Positions 26,735-35,025 of a stretch of 63,663 bases of DNA are shown here, in pieces. The position numbers and the translations under genes are program-made. The stretch is from contig SVFO01000024.1 in assembly GCA_015056795.1 (NCBI GenBank), positions 1 through 63,663 on the forward strand. The letters run 5' to 3'. This stretch comes from Lachnospiraceae bacterium. GTDB lineage: Bacteria > Bacillota > Clostridia > Lachnospirales > Lachnospiraceae. Numbering within the stretch: the stretch's first letter is position 1; the number at the start of each line of letters is the position of its first letter. The notes under the pieces were generated by a model. That model was not told the DNA's origin. It made no database searches and worked only from the letters and a program-made list of their open reading frames with translations.

Positions 26735-27853
26735 ATGAAAAAATATTTGGCACTCTTTTTGGTTGTTATTTTGATGTCCGTAAATCTTTGCGCATGTGGC
26801 AAGCAGGTGGAGGCAAAGGGAACGAATGCGGCAGACGCAAAGCAGGAAGGCTCTGGTAAAAAACTGGATATCGTGACTACGATTTTTCCAGAATACGATT
26901 GGGTATGTAATTTGGTAGGCGGAAGTGAAGGCGCAAGCATCACGATGCTACTAGACAATAGCGTAGATCTTCACAGCTATCAACCAACGGTGAATGATAT
27001 CATGAAGATTTCCAAATGTGACCTTTTCATCTATGTCGGCGGTGAGTCGGATGAATGGGTAGACGATGTTTTAAAGCAGGCAACAAATAAGAACATGAAG
27101 GTGGTTAATCTTTTGGAGGCGCTCGGTGATGCCGTGAAAGCAGAAGAGATCGTGGAAGGCATGGAACATGAGCATGACCATGACCACGAAGACGGAGACC
27201 ATGATCATGAAGACGGAGACGATCATGACCACGAGGATGGAGACCATGATCATGAGGAAGATGATGATCACGACCATGAAGACGGAGACCATGATCACGA
27301 CCACGAGCATGAGGAAGAAATGGACGAGCACGTATGGCTCTCCTTGAAAAATGCTTCCGTGCTATGCAATGAGATTACGAATGCACTTTGCGAACTTGAT
27401 CCCGCAAACAAGGATGTATATCGTGCAAACCTGGATGGCTATCAAACAAAGCTTTCTGCCTTGGATCAGGAATATGCGAAGGCTGCGCAGAATGCTACTT
27501 ATAAGACGTTACTATTTGGTGACAGATTCCCCTTCCGTTATATGGTGGATGATTATGGCTTTAGCTATTATGCAGCCTTTGCAGGATGCTCAGCAGAGTC
27601 AGAAGCCAGCTTTGAGACGATTACCTTCCTTGCAGGAAAGCTGGACGAATTACAGCTGCCCGCCATTATGACCATCGAGGGGAAGAACCACAAAATTGCT
27701 GAGACGATTCGCTCGGCGTCAAAGTCAAAGAATCAGGAGATTTTAACCTTGGATTCCATGCAGGCGACAACCTCTCAGGACGTGAAAAACGGAGCTAGTT
27801 ATCTTAAGATAATGACGGACAATCTCGAGGTCTTGAAAAAAGCCATTCAATAA
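26735..27853 (+). CDS. znuA: Zinc ABC transporter substrate-binding lipoprotein
   Basis: 372 aa. A lipoprotein signal ends at LCAC (Cys21). The cluster A-I fold follows, with DIVTTIFPEYDWVCNLVG and VDLHSYQPTVNDI (first metal His), and a later LLFGDRFPFRYMVDDYG. A long His/Asp/Glu-rich loop (about residues 145-195) marks it as a zinc-specific ZnuA/AdcA type rather than a manganese one. It captures zinc outside the membrane and hands it to ZnuB. ACGGAGG lies upstream of the ATG. It is followed by znuC and znuB. Confidence 0.95.
   Translation: MKKYLALFLVVILMSVNLCACGKQVEAKGTNAADAKQEGSGKKLDIVTTIFPEYDWVCNLVGGSEGASITMLLDNSVDLHSYQPTVNDIMKISKCDLFIYVGGESDEWVDDVLKQATNKNMKVVNLLEALGDAVKAEEIVEGMEHEHDHDHEDGDHDHEDGDDHDHEDGDHDHEEDDDHDHEDGDHDHDHEHEEEMDEHVWLSLKNASVLCNEITNALCELDPANKDVYRANLDGYQTKLSALDQEYAKAAQNATYKTLLFGDRFPFRYMVDDYGFSYYAAFAGCSAESEASFETITFLAGKLDELQLPAIMTIEGKNHKIAETIRSASKSKNQEILTLDSMQATTSQDVKNGASYLKIMTDNLEVLKKAIQ
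27169..27318 (+). repeat. Degenerate tandem repeat encoding the His-rich metal loop of ZnuA
   Basis: About 150 bp of repeated units built on codons for HDHEDGD, in several imperfect copies. It encodes the zinc-sponge loop. Unit variation at synonymous positions suggests the array is old or under selection, although length changes by slippage are possible. Confidence 0.8.
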
Positions 27854-27879
27854 CATGGCAGACACGGAAAGGACGAAAT

Positions 27880-28620
27880 ATGAGCCTGATTACGGTAAAG
27901 GATTTAGCGGTAGGATATGACGGTCAGATCATTGATAGGAATATTAACTTCTCAGTAAATAAGGGAGATTATCTTTGTATTTTAGGGGAGAATGGTTCTG
28001 GAAAGACTACATTGATGAAAACCTTGCTTCACCTGCAAAAGCCTTTAGGTGGGGAGATTTTCCTGCAGGATGGTCTGACGAGTAATGAAATTGGCTATCT
28101 TCCGCAGCAGACGGTGATCCAAAAGGATTTTCCTGCTTCCGTTCAGGAGATCGTTCTTTCCGGGTGCCTTGGAAGGCGTGGATGGCATCCCTTTTACGGG
28201 AAGGAAGACAAAGCATTGGCAGAGAAAAACATGGAGCGGATGGGGATCACGCAGCTTGCAAAGCGAAGCTATCGCGAGCTTTCTGGCGGACAGCAGCAGA
28301 GAGTGTTGCTCGCCAGGGCCCTCTGTGCCACGCAAAAGGTCTTGGTGCTGGATGAGCCCGTGACGGGACTGGATCCCAATGCAACCATGGAAATGTATGA
28401 ATTGATTCAGAAGCTGAATCAGGAGGGCGTTGCCATTCTCATGATTTCGCATGATGTTGAGGTTGCCGTGCAATATGCGAGTCACGTATTACATTTGGGT
28501 ACCCCTTCCTTCTACGGTAGCAGAGAGGCATATCTGGAAAGTGAACTAGGAAAGCTGTTTGTCGCACGAGGGAAGAAGGAAGTGCCCGCGGAAGCGGAGA
28601 AAGGAGGCAATCATGCTTGA
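27880..28620 (+). CDS. znuC: Zinc ABC transporter ATP-binding protein
   Basis: 246 aa. Walker A GENGSGKT at 36-43, Q-loop IGYLPQQ, signature LSGGQQQRVLLARAL and Walker B VLVLDEPVTGLD followed by SHDV. It powers zinc import with ZnuA and ZnuB. It starts 26 bp after znuA behind GAAAGGACG. The stop overlaps the znuB start by 8 bp, indicating translational coupling. Confidence 0.95.
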   Translation: MSLITVKDLAVGYDGQIIDRNINFSVNKGDYLCILGENGSGKTTLMKTLLHLQKPLGGEIFLQDGLTSNEIGYLPQQTVIQKDFPASVQEIVLSGCLGRRGWHPFYGKEDKALAEKNMERMGITQLAKRSYRELSGGQQQRVLLARALCATQKVLVLDEPVTGLDPNATMEMYELIQKLNQEGVAILMISHDVEVAVQYASHVLHLGTPSFYGSREAYLESELGKLFVARGKKEVPAEAEKGGNHA

Positions 28621-29458
28621 GACCTTACTGACCTATCTGAAATTTCCACTGGTACAACATGCATTGATTGTCGGTGTCCTGATTGCCCTTTGTTCCTCGC
28701 TTCTTGGCGTGACATTAGTGCTAAAAAGATTCTCCTATATCGGTGACGGATTGTCGCACGTGGCCTTTGGGGCCATGACGATCGCGGCAGTGCTGAAGAT
28801 GACCAATGACATGCTGCTGATCCTGCCATTTACCGTTCTCAGTGCCATTATTCTGCTTCGGACGGGGCAGAATACAAAGATCAAGGGAGATGCGGCAATC
28901 GCCATGATTTCCGTTGGGGCGCTTGCCTTTGGATACCTGATCATGAACATTTTCTCAACCTCGTCGAACCTGGCGGGCGACGTATGTAGCACCTTGTTTG
29001 GATCAACATCCATCTTGACCTTGACGGACGAGGAGGTCTGGATCTGTATTGGCTTGTCTGTCGCGGTGGTTTTGATTTTTATTCTGTTTTACCATCGGAT
29101 TTTTGCAGTCACCTTTGATGAGAGCTTTGCTAAGGCGACTGGCATGAGGGTCGAGGCATATAGGCTTTTGATTGCCACGATTATAGCAGTTATCATTGTT
29201 TTAGCCATGAATCTTGTGGGATCCCTTTTAATTTCAGCGCTCGTGATTTTTCCAGCGCTGTCTGCAATGAGGATGTTTGGTAACTTTAAGGCGGTGACGA
29301 TCTGTTCTGCCATACTTTCGGTCAGCTGTGCACTTTTGGGAATTCTCATTTCCATATTGGCGGGAACGCCCGTGGGGTCCACCATAGTGGCAGTAGATGT
29401 TGTCGCTTTTGTGATATCATGTGTCGTAGGAAAGATCATGGGAGGAATAAAGAGATGA
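28613..29458 (+). CDS. znuB: Zinc ABC transporter permease
   Basis: 281 aa with about eight membrane segments. The family motif GDGLSHVAFGAMTIA and the coupling-region segment VGSLLISALVIFPALSA are present. It is the membrane channel of the zinc importer. The start is ATG 28613 behind GAAAGGAGG, inside the end of znuC; an open frame back to 28559 lies within znuC and is not used. The stop overlaps the start of the following lipoprotein gene. Confidence 0.95.
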   Translation: MLETLLTYLKFPLVQHALIVGVLIALCSSLLGVTLVLKRFSYIGDGLSHVAFGAMTIAAVLKMTNDMLLILPFTVLSAIILLRTGQNTKIKGDAAIAMISVGALAFGYLIMNIFSTSSNLAGDVCSTLFGSTSILTLTDEEVWICIGLSVAVVLIFILFYHRIFAVTFDESFAKATGMRVEAYRLLIATIIAVIIVLAMNLVGSLLISALVIFPALSAMRMFGNFKAVTICSAILSVSCALLGILISILAGTPVGSTIVAVDVVAFVISCVVGKIMGGIKR

Positions 29459-30108
29459 GAAAATGGATGCGAGGCTGTTTGATTCTGACAATGGCAGTTG
29501 TTTTAGCAGGCTGCGGAGAGGGCGAGGAGAAAAGAAATGTCCAATCGACCTCAAACGTAAAGGACATTCTAAATGGGCAGATGTCTGAAAATGCTGAAAA
29601 GCTGAAAAAGGAGAATGGTCAGGCGGCGCAGGAAAAAACGCAGACTAGCGAAGTCAACGCGAATGCCACAACGAGCGCGGAGCAAACAGAGGTGGCGTCT
29701 AAGGAGCCATCAAAAACATCTGGGCAGGAAGTGACACAAGGCACGGCTGACGTGGATTTGACAACCCTGTCCAGTACCTTGGTTTATTCTGAAGTCTACA
29801 ACATGATGGTGAGCCCCGACGAATATGTGGGCAAGACCATAAAAATGCAGGGAAGCTTTCAATACTTCCGAGATGAAATGACTGGTAACGAGTATTTTTC
29901 CTGCCTGATCAAGGACGCAACGGCATGCTGCGCGCAGGGAATTGAATTCGTACTGGCGGGAGATTATGTGTATCCCAATGACTATCCTGAAATCAACTCC
30001 GAAATCACGGTATATGGCATCTTTGATACCTATGTGGAAGGAGAGTATATGTATTGCACGCTCAGAAACGCGCAGCTTCTTACTTCAGGAAAGCAGACGC
30101 AGGGGTGA
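29455..30108 (+). CDS. Lipoprotein of the zinc operon with C-terminal OB-like domain, function unknown
   Basis: 217 aa. A lipobox LAGC follows the signal helix. Residues about 30-95 are a Ser/Thr/Gln/Glu-rich linker. The C-terminal 110 residues include YVGKTIKMQGSFQYFRDE and CLIKDATACCAQGIEFVL, resembling the OB-like module of the YcgQ/TIGR03943 family often found beside zinc transporters; this is recall, not a search. The start ATGA overlaps the znuB stop and has GGGAGGAA upstream. A surface zinc-handling or accessory role is inferred from the operon. Confidence 0.8.
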   Translation: MRKWMRGCLILTMAVVLAGCGEGEEKRNVQSTSNVKDILNGQMSENAEKLKKENGQAAQEKTQTSEVNANATTSAEQTEVASKEPSKTSGQEVTQGTADVDLTTLSSTLVYSEVYNMMVSPDEYVGKTIKMQGSFQYFRDEMTGNEYFSCLIKDATACCAQGIEFVLAGDYVYPNDYPEINSEITVYGIFDTYVEGEYMYCTLRNAQLLTSGKQTQG

Positions 30109-30146
30109 TGGTTACCCTACAGTTGGTGTCAAATGATGATGGGACC

Positions 30147-30761
30147 TTATGACAACAGGTTTTTGACGATGGCGATGACGGCTTTCCGCATGTAATCCTG
30201 ATCCAGTTCTTCGATAACAGGGTTCATACAGGCGTGACAATAATCCTCAATAAGATCTAAGGCAATTCTTGTCTTTTCAGCGGCATGCTCAGGCTTGCCG
30301 CATTTTTTTATGTAAAGCGCCGTGATGGAAAGATAGGTTTTCTGCCAAAAGGCATCAATCTTCGTAGCAATTTCAGCATCACTGTGATAGAGCGATTCCA
30401 GCTCCTCATGAATGACCCAAAACTTTTTATGATAGTTTAGCAGAAAATCAAAGACCGCGTTTAAGAATTCATCAAAGTCCGTGGGCGTTGACTCTGCATA
30501 TTTCTCCGTAAAGCCTTGATACATGGCATTCGCACGGTTATCAAGGGCCACGAGGAGAATATCCTTCTTGTCCTTGAAATAATGATAGACAATGCCCGTA
30601 GAAAGCCCTGCAGCCTTTGCAATGTCATCCGTTGTCACGTTGTGATATCCTTTTTGCAAAATCAGCATGGAACCGACCTCCAGAATCTTGTTCCTCGTCT
30701 CGATGGAACGCTTTTGTTTCGGTTCATTGATTGCTTTTTCTTTTTTCTCACTTCTCGCCAT
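30147..30761 (-). CDS. TetR/AcrR family transcriptional regulator
   Basis: 204 aa. The helix-turn-helix VTTDDIAKAAGLSTGIVYHYF is a strong match, followed by KDKKDILL and a helical effector domain. The start is ATG 30761 behind GGGGT; a TTG frame opening at 30791 would add ten residues. It is divergent from an ABC exporter pair, and the shared 371-bp region contains three copies of a palindrome, so it most likely represses the exporter and perhaps itself. Effector unknown, possibly a toxic exporter substrate. Confidence 0.92.
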   Translation of the reverse strand: MARSEKKEKAINEPKQKRSIETRNKILEVGSMLILQKGYHNVTTDDIAKAAGLSTGIVYHYFKDKKDILLVALDNRANAMYQGFTEKYAESTPTDFDEFLNAVFDFLLNYHKKFWVIHEELESLYHSDAEIATKIDAFWQKTYLSITALYIKKCGKPEHAAEKTRIALDLIEDYCHACMNPVIEELDQDYMRKAVIAIVKNLLS

Positions 30762-30905
30762 ACTTACCCCATTCTTTGGTTTACGAATCAAACAGACTGG
30801 CTATGTTTTTGCATGCCATGTTTTTCATAAGAGCATAAAAGTATTAGACAGCTTAATATCATTAAAGCATATTGTGAGGTTAGTTTGCAATGCTTTCTTA
30901 TAAAA

Positions 30906-30982
30906 TTGAGAAAAATCTCAAATTTATACGATTAAAAAGTTGAGAAATTGTTCAACTTTCACAAAGTTGAGAAAAGTCTCAA
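30906..30982. promoter_or_regulatory. Three operator palindromes between tetR and the ABC exporter
   Basis: TTGAGA-N4-TCTCAA occurs perfectly at 30906-30921 and 30967-30982. A one-mismatch copy lies at 30940-30955, inside a larger AAAGTTGA/TCAACTTT pair (30936-30959). Centres are 34 and 27 bp apart. They are just upstream of the exporter promoter. The divergent TetR protein is the natural binder. The rest of the 371-bp region shows no gene. Confidence 0.8.
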
Positions 30983-30990
30983 TTTATGAG

Positions 30991-31019
30991 TTGACAAGAA
31001 ATGCAGCCGGAATTAAAAT
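30991..31019 (+). promoter_or_regulatory. Promoter of the ABC exporter operon
   Basis: Perfect TTGACA (30991-30996), 17 bp, TAAAAT (31014-31019), starting 8 bp after the third operator. It leaves a leader of about 105 nt. Confidence 0.75.
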
Positions 31020-31132
31020 GTAGTCAAGTAAGAGACAACTAACTAGTTGGCCAGATTTGCTATGAACAAGAAGGAAACTTAAGAGTTATAAGAATCGTAA
31101 GTATCAAAGAAAAAGAGGAAGGGAGAACTGTT

Positions 31133-31855
31133 ATGAGAGATAGAAGTAATCATAAGAAAATTGTAGAATTCAAGGATGTCATGAAAAAATATGGCCAGGG
31201 TGAGGGCGAGCAGCTGGCGAATGATCATGTCAGCTTTACGATTGACGAAGGTGAGTTTGTCGTGATCCTTGGTCAGTCAGGAGCAGGAAAATCGACTGTG
31301 CTGAATATGCTGGGCGGCATGGACGTGCCGACCTCGGGGACGGTGGAGGTGGCAGAAGAGATGGTCTCCTCCATGAATGACAAGCAGCTATCCAAATATC
31401 GTGCAGATGTCGTCGGGTTTATCTTCCAGTTTTATAACCTACTGCCTTCTCTGACGGCCTACGAGAATGTTGCTCTGGTGAAAAACATTGTAAAGAACGC
31501 GGGGGATCCAGAGGAGATGCTAAAGTCCGTAGGTTTGGAAAAGCATCGAAATAAGTTCCCGACGCAAATGTCTGGCGGCGAGCAACAGCGTGTTTCCATT
31601 GCAAGAGCGCTTGCGAAAAATCCGAAGATTATTCTGGGAGACGAGCCGACGGGGGCGCTGGATTCCGAGACAGGTATCATTGTGCTGGAGCTCTTGCAGA
31701 AGCTCTGCTGGGAGCAGCAGAAGACCGTCATTCTGGTAACACATAATGCAGATATTGCAAAGTGTGCTGACAAGGTGATTCGCATGAAGAACGGGAAGGT
31801 CAGGGAAATTCGCCTGAATGAAAATCCCGTTCCTGTAAGAGAAGTAGAGTGGTAA
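31133..31855 (+). CDS. MacB/LolD-type ABC transporter ATP-binding protein
   Basis: 240 aa. Walker A LGQSGAGKST, Q-loop FIFQFYNLLPSLTAYENV, signature MSGGEQQRVSIARAL, Walker B ILGDEPTGALD and switch VTHN. The FQFYNLLP and GDEPTGALD forms mark the LolD/MacB subclass that drives mechanotransmission through FtsX-like permeases rather than bulk transport. GAAGGGAGAA precedes the ATG. The partner permease follows after 74 bp. Likely roles are export of antimicrobial peptides or drugs under control of the divergent TetR. Confidence 0.95.
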   Translation: MRDRSNHKKIVEFKDVMKKYGQGEGEQLANDHVSFTIDEGEFVVILGQSGAGKSTVLNMLGGMDVPTSGTVEVAEEMVSSMNDKQLSKYRADVVGFIFQFYNLLPSLTAYENVALVKNIVKNAGDPEEMLKSVGLEKHRNKFPTQMSGGEQQRVSIARALAKNPKIILGDEPTGALDSETGIIVLELLQKLCWEQQKTVILVTHNADIAKCADKVIRMKNGKVREIRLNENPVPVREVEW

Positions 31856-31929
31856 TGCCATGTCAAGGCCGGGAAAGGAAGGAACGGAAGCAATGAGATT
31901 TCGAAGAATGAGAAGGGAGGAACGCCGCC

Positions 31930-34410
31930 ATGTTATCTAGAAAAATGAGAAGAGAAATTCTGAGAAACTTTGGACAGTTCCTCTCGATTTTTATTTTGGC
32001 CATGCTGGCAGTCATGCTGTTTGCCTGCATGAAGGCAAGCAATGTCAGCGCATATCATAAGCAAAGGGACATGTATCGCGTGACCAACACGGCAGACGGT
32101 TGGATTTACGGAGAGGGCTTCAGCGAAGAGGCGCTGGAGAAGATCAGGTCTCTAAAGGACGTAAAGGATGCGCAGCGCCGCATGCACGTGACCGCAAATG
32201 CGAAGGAGCATGATCAGGCGCAGCTGGAAGTGTATTTGATGGAAGAAGCGATCGTCTCAAAGCCATTTTATATTTCGGGTGCGGAGTTTGATCTCTCCCG
32301 TGAGAATGCAATCTGGATGTCAGAAAGCTTTGCAAATGCCTGGGATCTTAAGGTAGGCGATTCCTTTACCTTTGTCTATCGCGGCATTGAGATGACGAAG
32401 GAGATTGCAGGACTGATTGTGGCACCAGAGTATCAGTACATGAAGGCGGATAAGGATCTCGACGTGGTGGTCAAGAACATCAGTGTGATCTATATGGCAT
32501 ACCGCGAATTTCCTGTGAAGGATTATGTGAAAAGCCTGATCGACAAGGGGGATTTGACGCTGGAGGATGTGGCAGGGCATTCCGAATTTGTTCGGGAAAA
32601 GCTGGAAGCCATGGAAAAGCTAGGCATAGCACGGGAGAGCATCACAAAGGAGCAATTGAGCAAGCTTGTGGATGAGATTTCTGAGGAAAAGCTTCGTCAA
32701 ATGCTTCCGTATATTGAAATAATATTTACAACTAGTGGCAGGGACGTAAAGTCGATGGAGCAGGAGATTTCGGATGCCTTAAATGGTGATTACGCGGTTC
32801 TCTGTGACAGGAATGACATTGCGGGAATCAAGGTGATGGCGGATGAGCTTTCGCAGCATGATCAGTTTGCCGTGAGCTTCCCTACCGTATTTATTGCCAT
32901 CGCGCTTCTCGTGATTATGACAAGCATGAATCGTATGATCTCGCAGCAGAGGACGCAAATTGGAACACTGCGCGCCCTTGGTATGAGGAGAAGCAAGATT
33001 ATTTTACACTACCTGAGCTATAGCTTTTGGGTGTCATTTCTGGGTGCCATTGTGGGACTCTTCCTTGGAACCTATGTTATGGGAGATTTTATCGCAAAGG
33101 TATTTCGTGCATGGTATTATATTCCAGGCTGGTCCGTTGAGATGGACGGAAGCTTTCTTGTTGTGGTGGTACTCATTGTATTGGCCTGTACGGGGGCAAC
33201 CTATTTAAGCTGTCGTAAGGTGATGGAGGTGCGTCCTGCGGAGAGTCTGAGACCTGCAGCACCCAAGGCCGGAAAGAAGATCCTGTGTGAGAGCCTTCCC
33301 TTTTGGAATCGACTAGGCTTTAACATACAATATAACCTGCGTGACATTTCTCGAGGAAAGCTTCGTGCGTTGATGGGCGTACTTGGGACGGCAGCAGGAA
33401 TGATGATGATGGTTGCGGCATTTTCGTCGCTGACGACCATTCAAAACGCCTCCGACTGGACCTTTGAAAAGCTCCAGAATTTCAAGACACAGATTGATTT
33501 CGACGGAGACGTGACGCTGGAGAGGGCACAGGAGCTTCGGGAGCAGGTGGACGGCGAACTGATTCAAACCGCTGCCGTAGAATTTGCCGTAAAGGAACAT
33601 GCAAAATCTACGGAGAGAAAATCAACAATCTTGATCGTCACGGAAGGGAAAAACCTGTTCCGACTGACGGATGAAAAGCAAAGACTGACAGAGCTCGCAC
33701 CAGGCACCATAGCCATCACCAAGAAGCTGGCTGAGGAATTTGACCTAAAGGCTGGTGACACCATTTATTGGCATCTCTATGAAAAGAATGACTGGTATGA
33801 GGCAAAGGTAGGTTTGATCAACAGAAATCCCAGCATGCAGGGGATTACCATGCTGCGTGAGGACTATGAAAAGACGGGAGCAACCTATCTGCCAACCGTA
33901 TTGTATTCTAAGGATGCTGATCCAAATGCGGATGTTAGGAACGCTCAGGGTGTTTTGGCAGTCCATGATGATGCGGACCTGCGCGAAAGCTTTGACGTCA
34001 TGATGCAGATGATTTACCTGGTGCTTGGCGTGTTTATGATTTTTGCAATGGTGCTTCCCGTTGTCGTTCTTTACAACAGCGGAAACCTGTCCTTTAACGA
34101 AAGACTCAAGGAATTTGCAACGCTGAAGGTATTGGGCTTTCAGACAGGGGCAATCAGGAGACTGCTGTCGCTTCAAAACCTCTGGCTGTCCGTCATCGGC
34201 ATTGTTCTCGGGGCACCCTTTGGAACGAAGCTATTGCAGTTCATGTTTGATTCCAACGGGGACAGCATGGATTATCAGGTCATGGCAGGAGCCTTTGAAT
34301 ACCTTGTTTCAGGGGCGTTTGTACTAGTGATCTCCTTATTGGTTGGTTTCCTGTTCCAGAAGAAGATTCGTCGCCTGGACATGGTAGAGACCTTGAAGGG
34401 AATCGAATAA
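31930..34410 (+). CDS. FtsX-like ABC transporter permease (two FtsX domains)
   Basis: 826 aa. An N-terminal membrane helix, a large extracytoplasmic domain, three membrane segments of a first FtsX domain (LLVIMTSMNRMISQQRTQIG then LRALGMRRSKI), then a second helix-plus-soluble domain and a C-terminal FtsX domain (NERLKEFATLKVLGFQTGAI). This is the ten-segment single-chain layout of Firmicutes MacB-type exporters. GAAGGGAGGAACG precedes the ATG. It works with the upstream ATPase; the substrate is unknown. Confidence 0.93.
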   Translation: MLSRKMRREILRNFGQFLSIFILAMLAVMLFACMKASNVSAYHKQRDMYRVTNTADGWIYGEGFSEEALEKIRSLKDVKDAQRRMHVTANAKEHDQAQLEVYLMEEAIVSKPFYISGAEFDLSRENAIWMSESFANAWDLKVGDSFTFVYRGIEMTKEIAGLIVAPEYQYMKADKDLDVVVKNISVIYMAYREFPVKDYVKSLIDKGDLTLEDVAGHSEFVREKLEAMEKLGIARESITKEQLSKLVDEISEEKLRQMLPYIEIIFTTSGRDVKSMEQEISDALNGDYAVLCDRNDIAGIKVMADELSQHDQFAVSFPTVFIAIALLVIMTSMNRMISQQRTQIGTLRALGMRRSKIILHYLSYSFWVSFLGAIVGLFLGTYVMGDFIAKVFRAWYYIPGWSVEMDGSFLVVVVLIVLACTGATYLSCRKVMEVRPAESLRPAAPKAGKKILCESLPFWNRLGFNIQYNLRDISRGKLRALMGVLGTAAGMMMMVAAFSSLTTIQNASDWTFEKLQNFKTQIDFDGDVTLERAQELREQVDGELIQTAAVEFAVKEHAKSTERKSTILIVTEGKNLFRLTDEKQRLTELAPGTIAITKKLAEEFDLKAGDTIYWHLYEKNDWYEAKVGLINRNPSMQGITMLREDYEKTGATYLPTVLYSKDADPNADVRNAQGVLAVHDDADLRESFDVMMQMIYLVLGVFMIFAMVLPVVVLYNSGNLSFNERLKEFATLKVLGFQTGAIRRLLSLQNLWLSVIGIVLGAPFGTKLLQFMFDSNGDSMDYQVMAGAFEYLVSGAFVLVISLLVGFLFQKKIRRLDMVETLKGIE

Positions 34411-34435
34411 ATTTATGTGAAATGAAAAAAACATA

Positions 34436-34464
34436 TTGACAATTTAAAGCGACAGAGTTATGAT
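34436..34464 (+). promoter_or_regulatory. Promoter of the trp operon leader
   Basis: Perfect TTGACA (34436-34441), 17 bp, TATGAT (34459-34464), 26 bp after the permease stop. It gives a leader of about 555 nt before trpE. Confidence 0.85.
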
Positions 34465-34470
34465 TCATTT

Positions 34471-34804
34471 CAAGTGAGGAGCAATTGAGCTTCTCGAAAA
34501 TTGAATAGCGGACGAAACCGAGGAAGTGGAGATAAAAACGGTAAATGCGCTTACAGAGAGACCGGATGCTGAGAAAGGTTGGAAATGCAGGCTGTTAAAT
34601 GGACCACGGAGGGCGCTTAGAAATGAGGAATGCGAGTGCGGACTTCAAAGTATGGGGCGACGTTAGGCATGCGTAAATTGCACAGGATATGTTAGTATCC
34701 GATAAGAGCACTTCCCTAAAGGAAAGTGAATCAAGGTGGCACCGCGGGAGAAATATAACCCGTCCTTGACAGTATCTAGATGATATTGTCAAGGACTTTT
34801 TTTA
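34471..34804 (+). ncRNA. T-box leader (tRNA-Trp sensing) with terminator
   Basis: The invariant T-box AAGGTGGCACCGCGGG lies at 34733-34748. Stem I contains AGAGAG (34555-34560), a GCTGAGAAAGGTT distal loop and a TGG codon at 34600-34602 followed by A, suiting a Trp specifier. The terminator pairs 34762-34776 with 34782-34796 (one G-U pair) before a seven-T run. Uncharged tRNA-Trp would stabilise the antiterminator and let the trp genes be transcribed. The exact specifier register was judged by eye. Confidence 0.93.
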
Positions 34805-34813
34805 GCGAGGAAA

Positions 34814-34985
34814 AAGAAACAAGCGACCGCGAAGCGGGCATTTGTTTCTTACCGAGCGTAAACGAAACAAAAAAGAAAGCCGCATAGCGGCGGGTCTGTG
34901 AAGCAGACGTTTTTTGTGAGTTCGTAAACGAAATAAAAACGTGTAGTCGCGAAGCGACGGCATCTGCGAAGCAGATGGTTTTTAT
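34814..34985. repeat. Array of GCGAAGC-type mini-hairpins in three modules within the trp leader
   Basis: Three consecutive modules, each an A-rich arm, one or two mini-hairpins, and a T-rich arm. Module 1: outer 34814-34822/34842-34850 around CCGC-GAA-GCGG. Module 2: outer 34867-34874/34910-34917 around GCCGC-ATA-GCGGC and GTCTG-TGAAG-CAGAC. Module 3: outer 34933-34940/34978-34985 around GTCGC-GAA-GCGAC and CATCTGC-GAA-GCAGATG. Linkers share CGTAAACGAA (34857-34866 and 34923-34932). It lies between the T-box terminator and the trpE binding site, so readthrough transcripts contain it. No open frame; function unknown. Confidence 0.85.
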
Positions 34986-35025
34986 GAGTTAACATGTAAA
35001 AATACCATTAAAGGGAGGTAACAAC

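Noticed and set aside
34814..34985. Mini-hairpin array as a CRISPR array
   Set aside because: Units are not of constant length, there are no unique spacers of uniform size, and each unit is self-complementary. No cas genes lie nearby.
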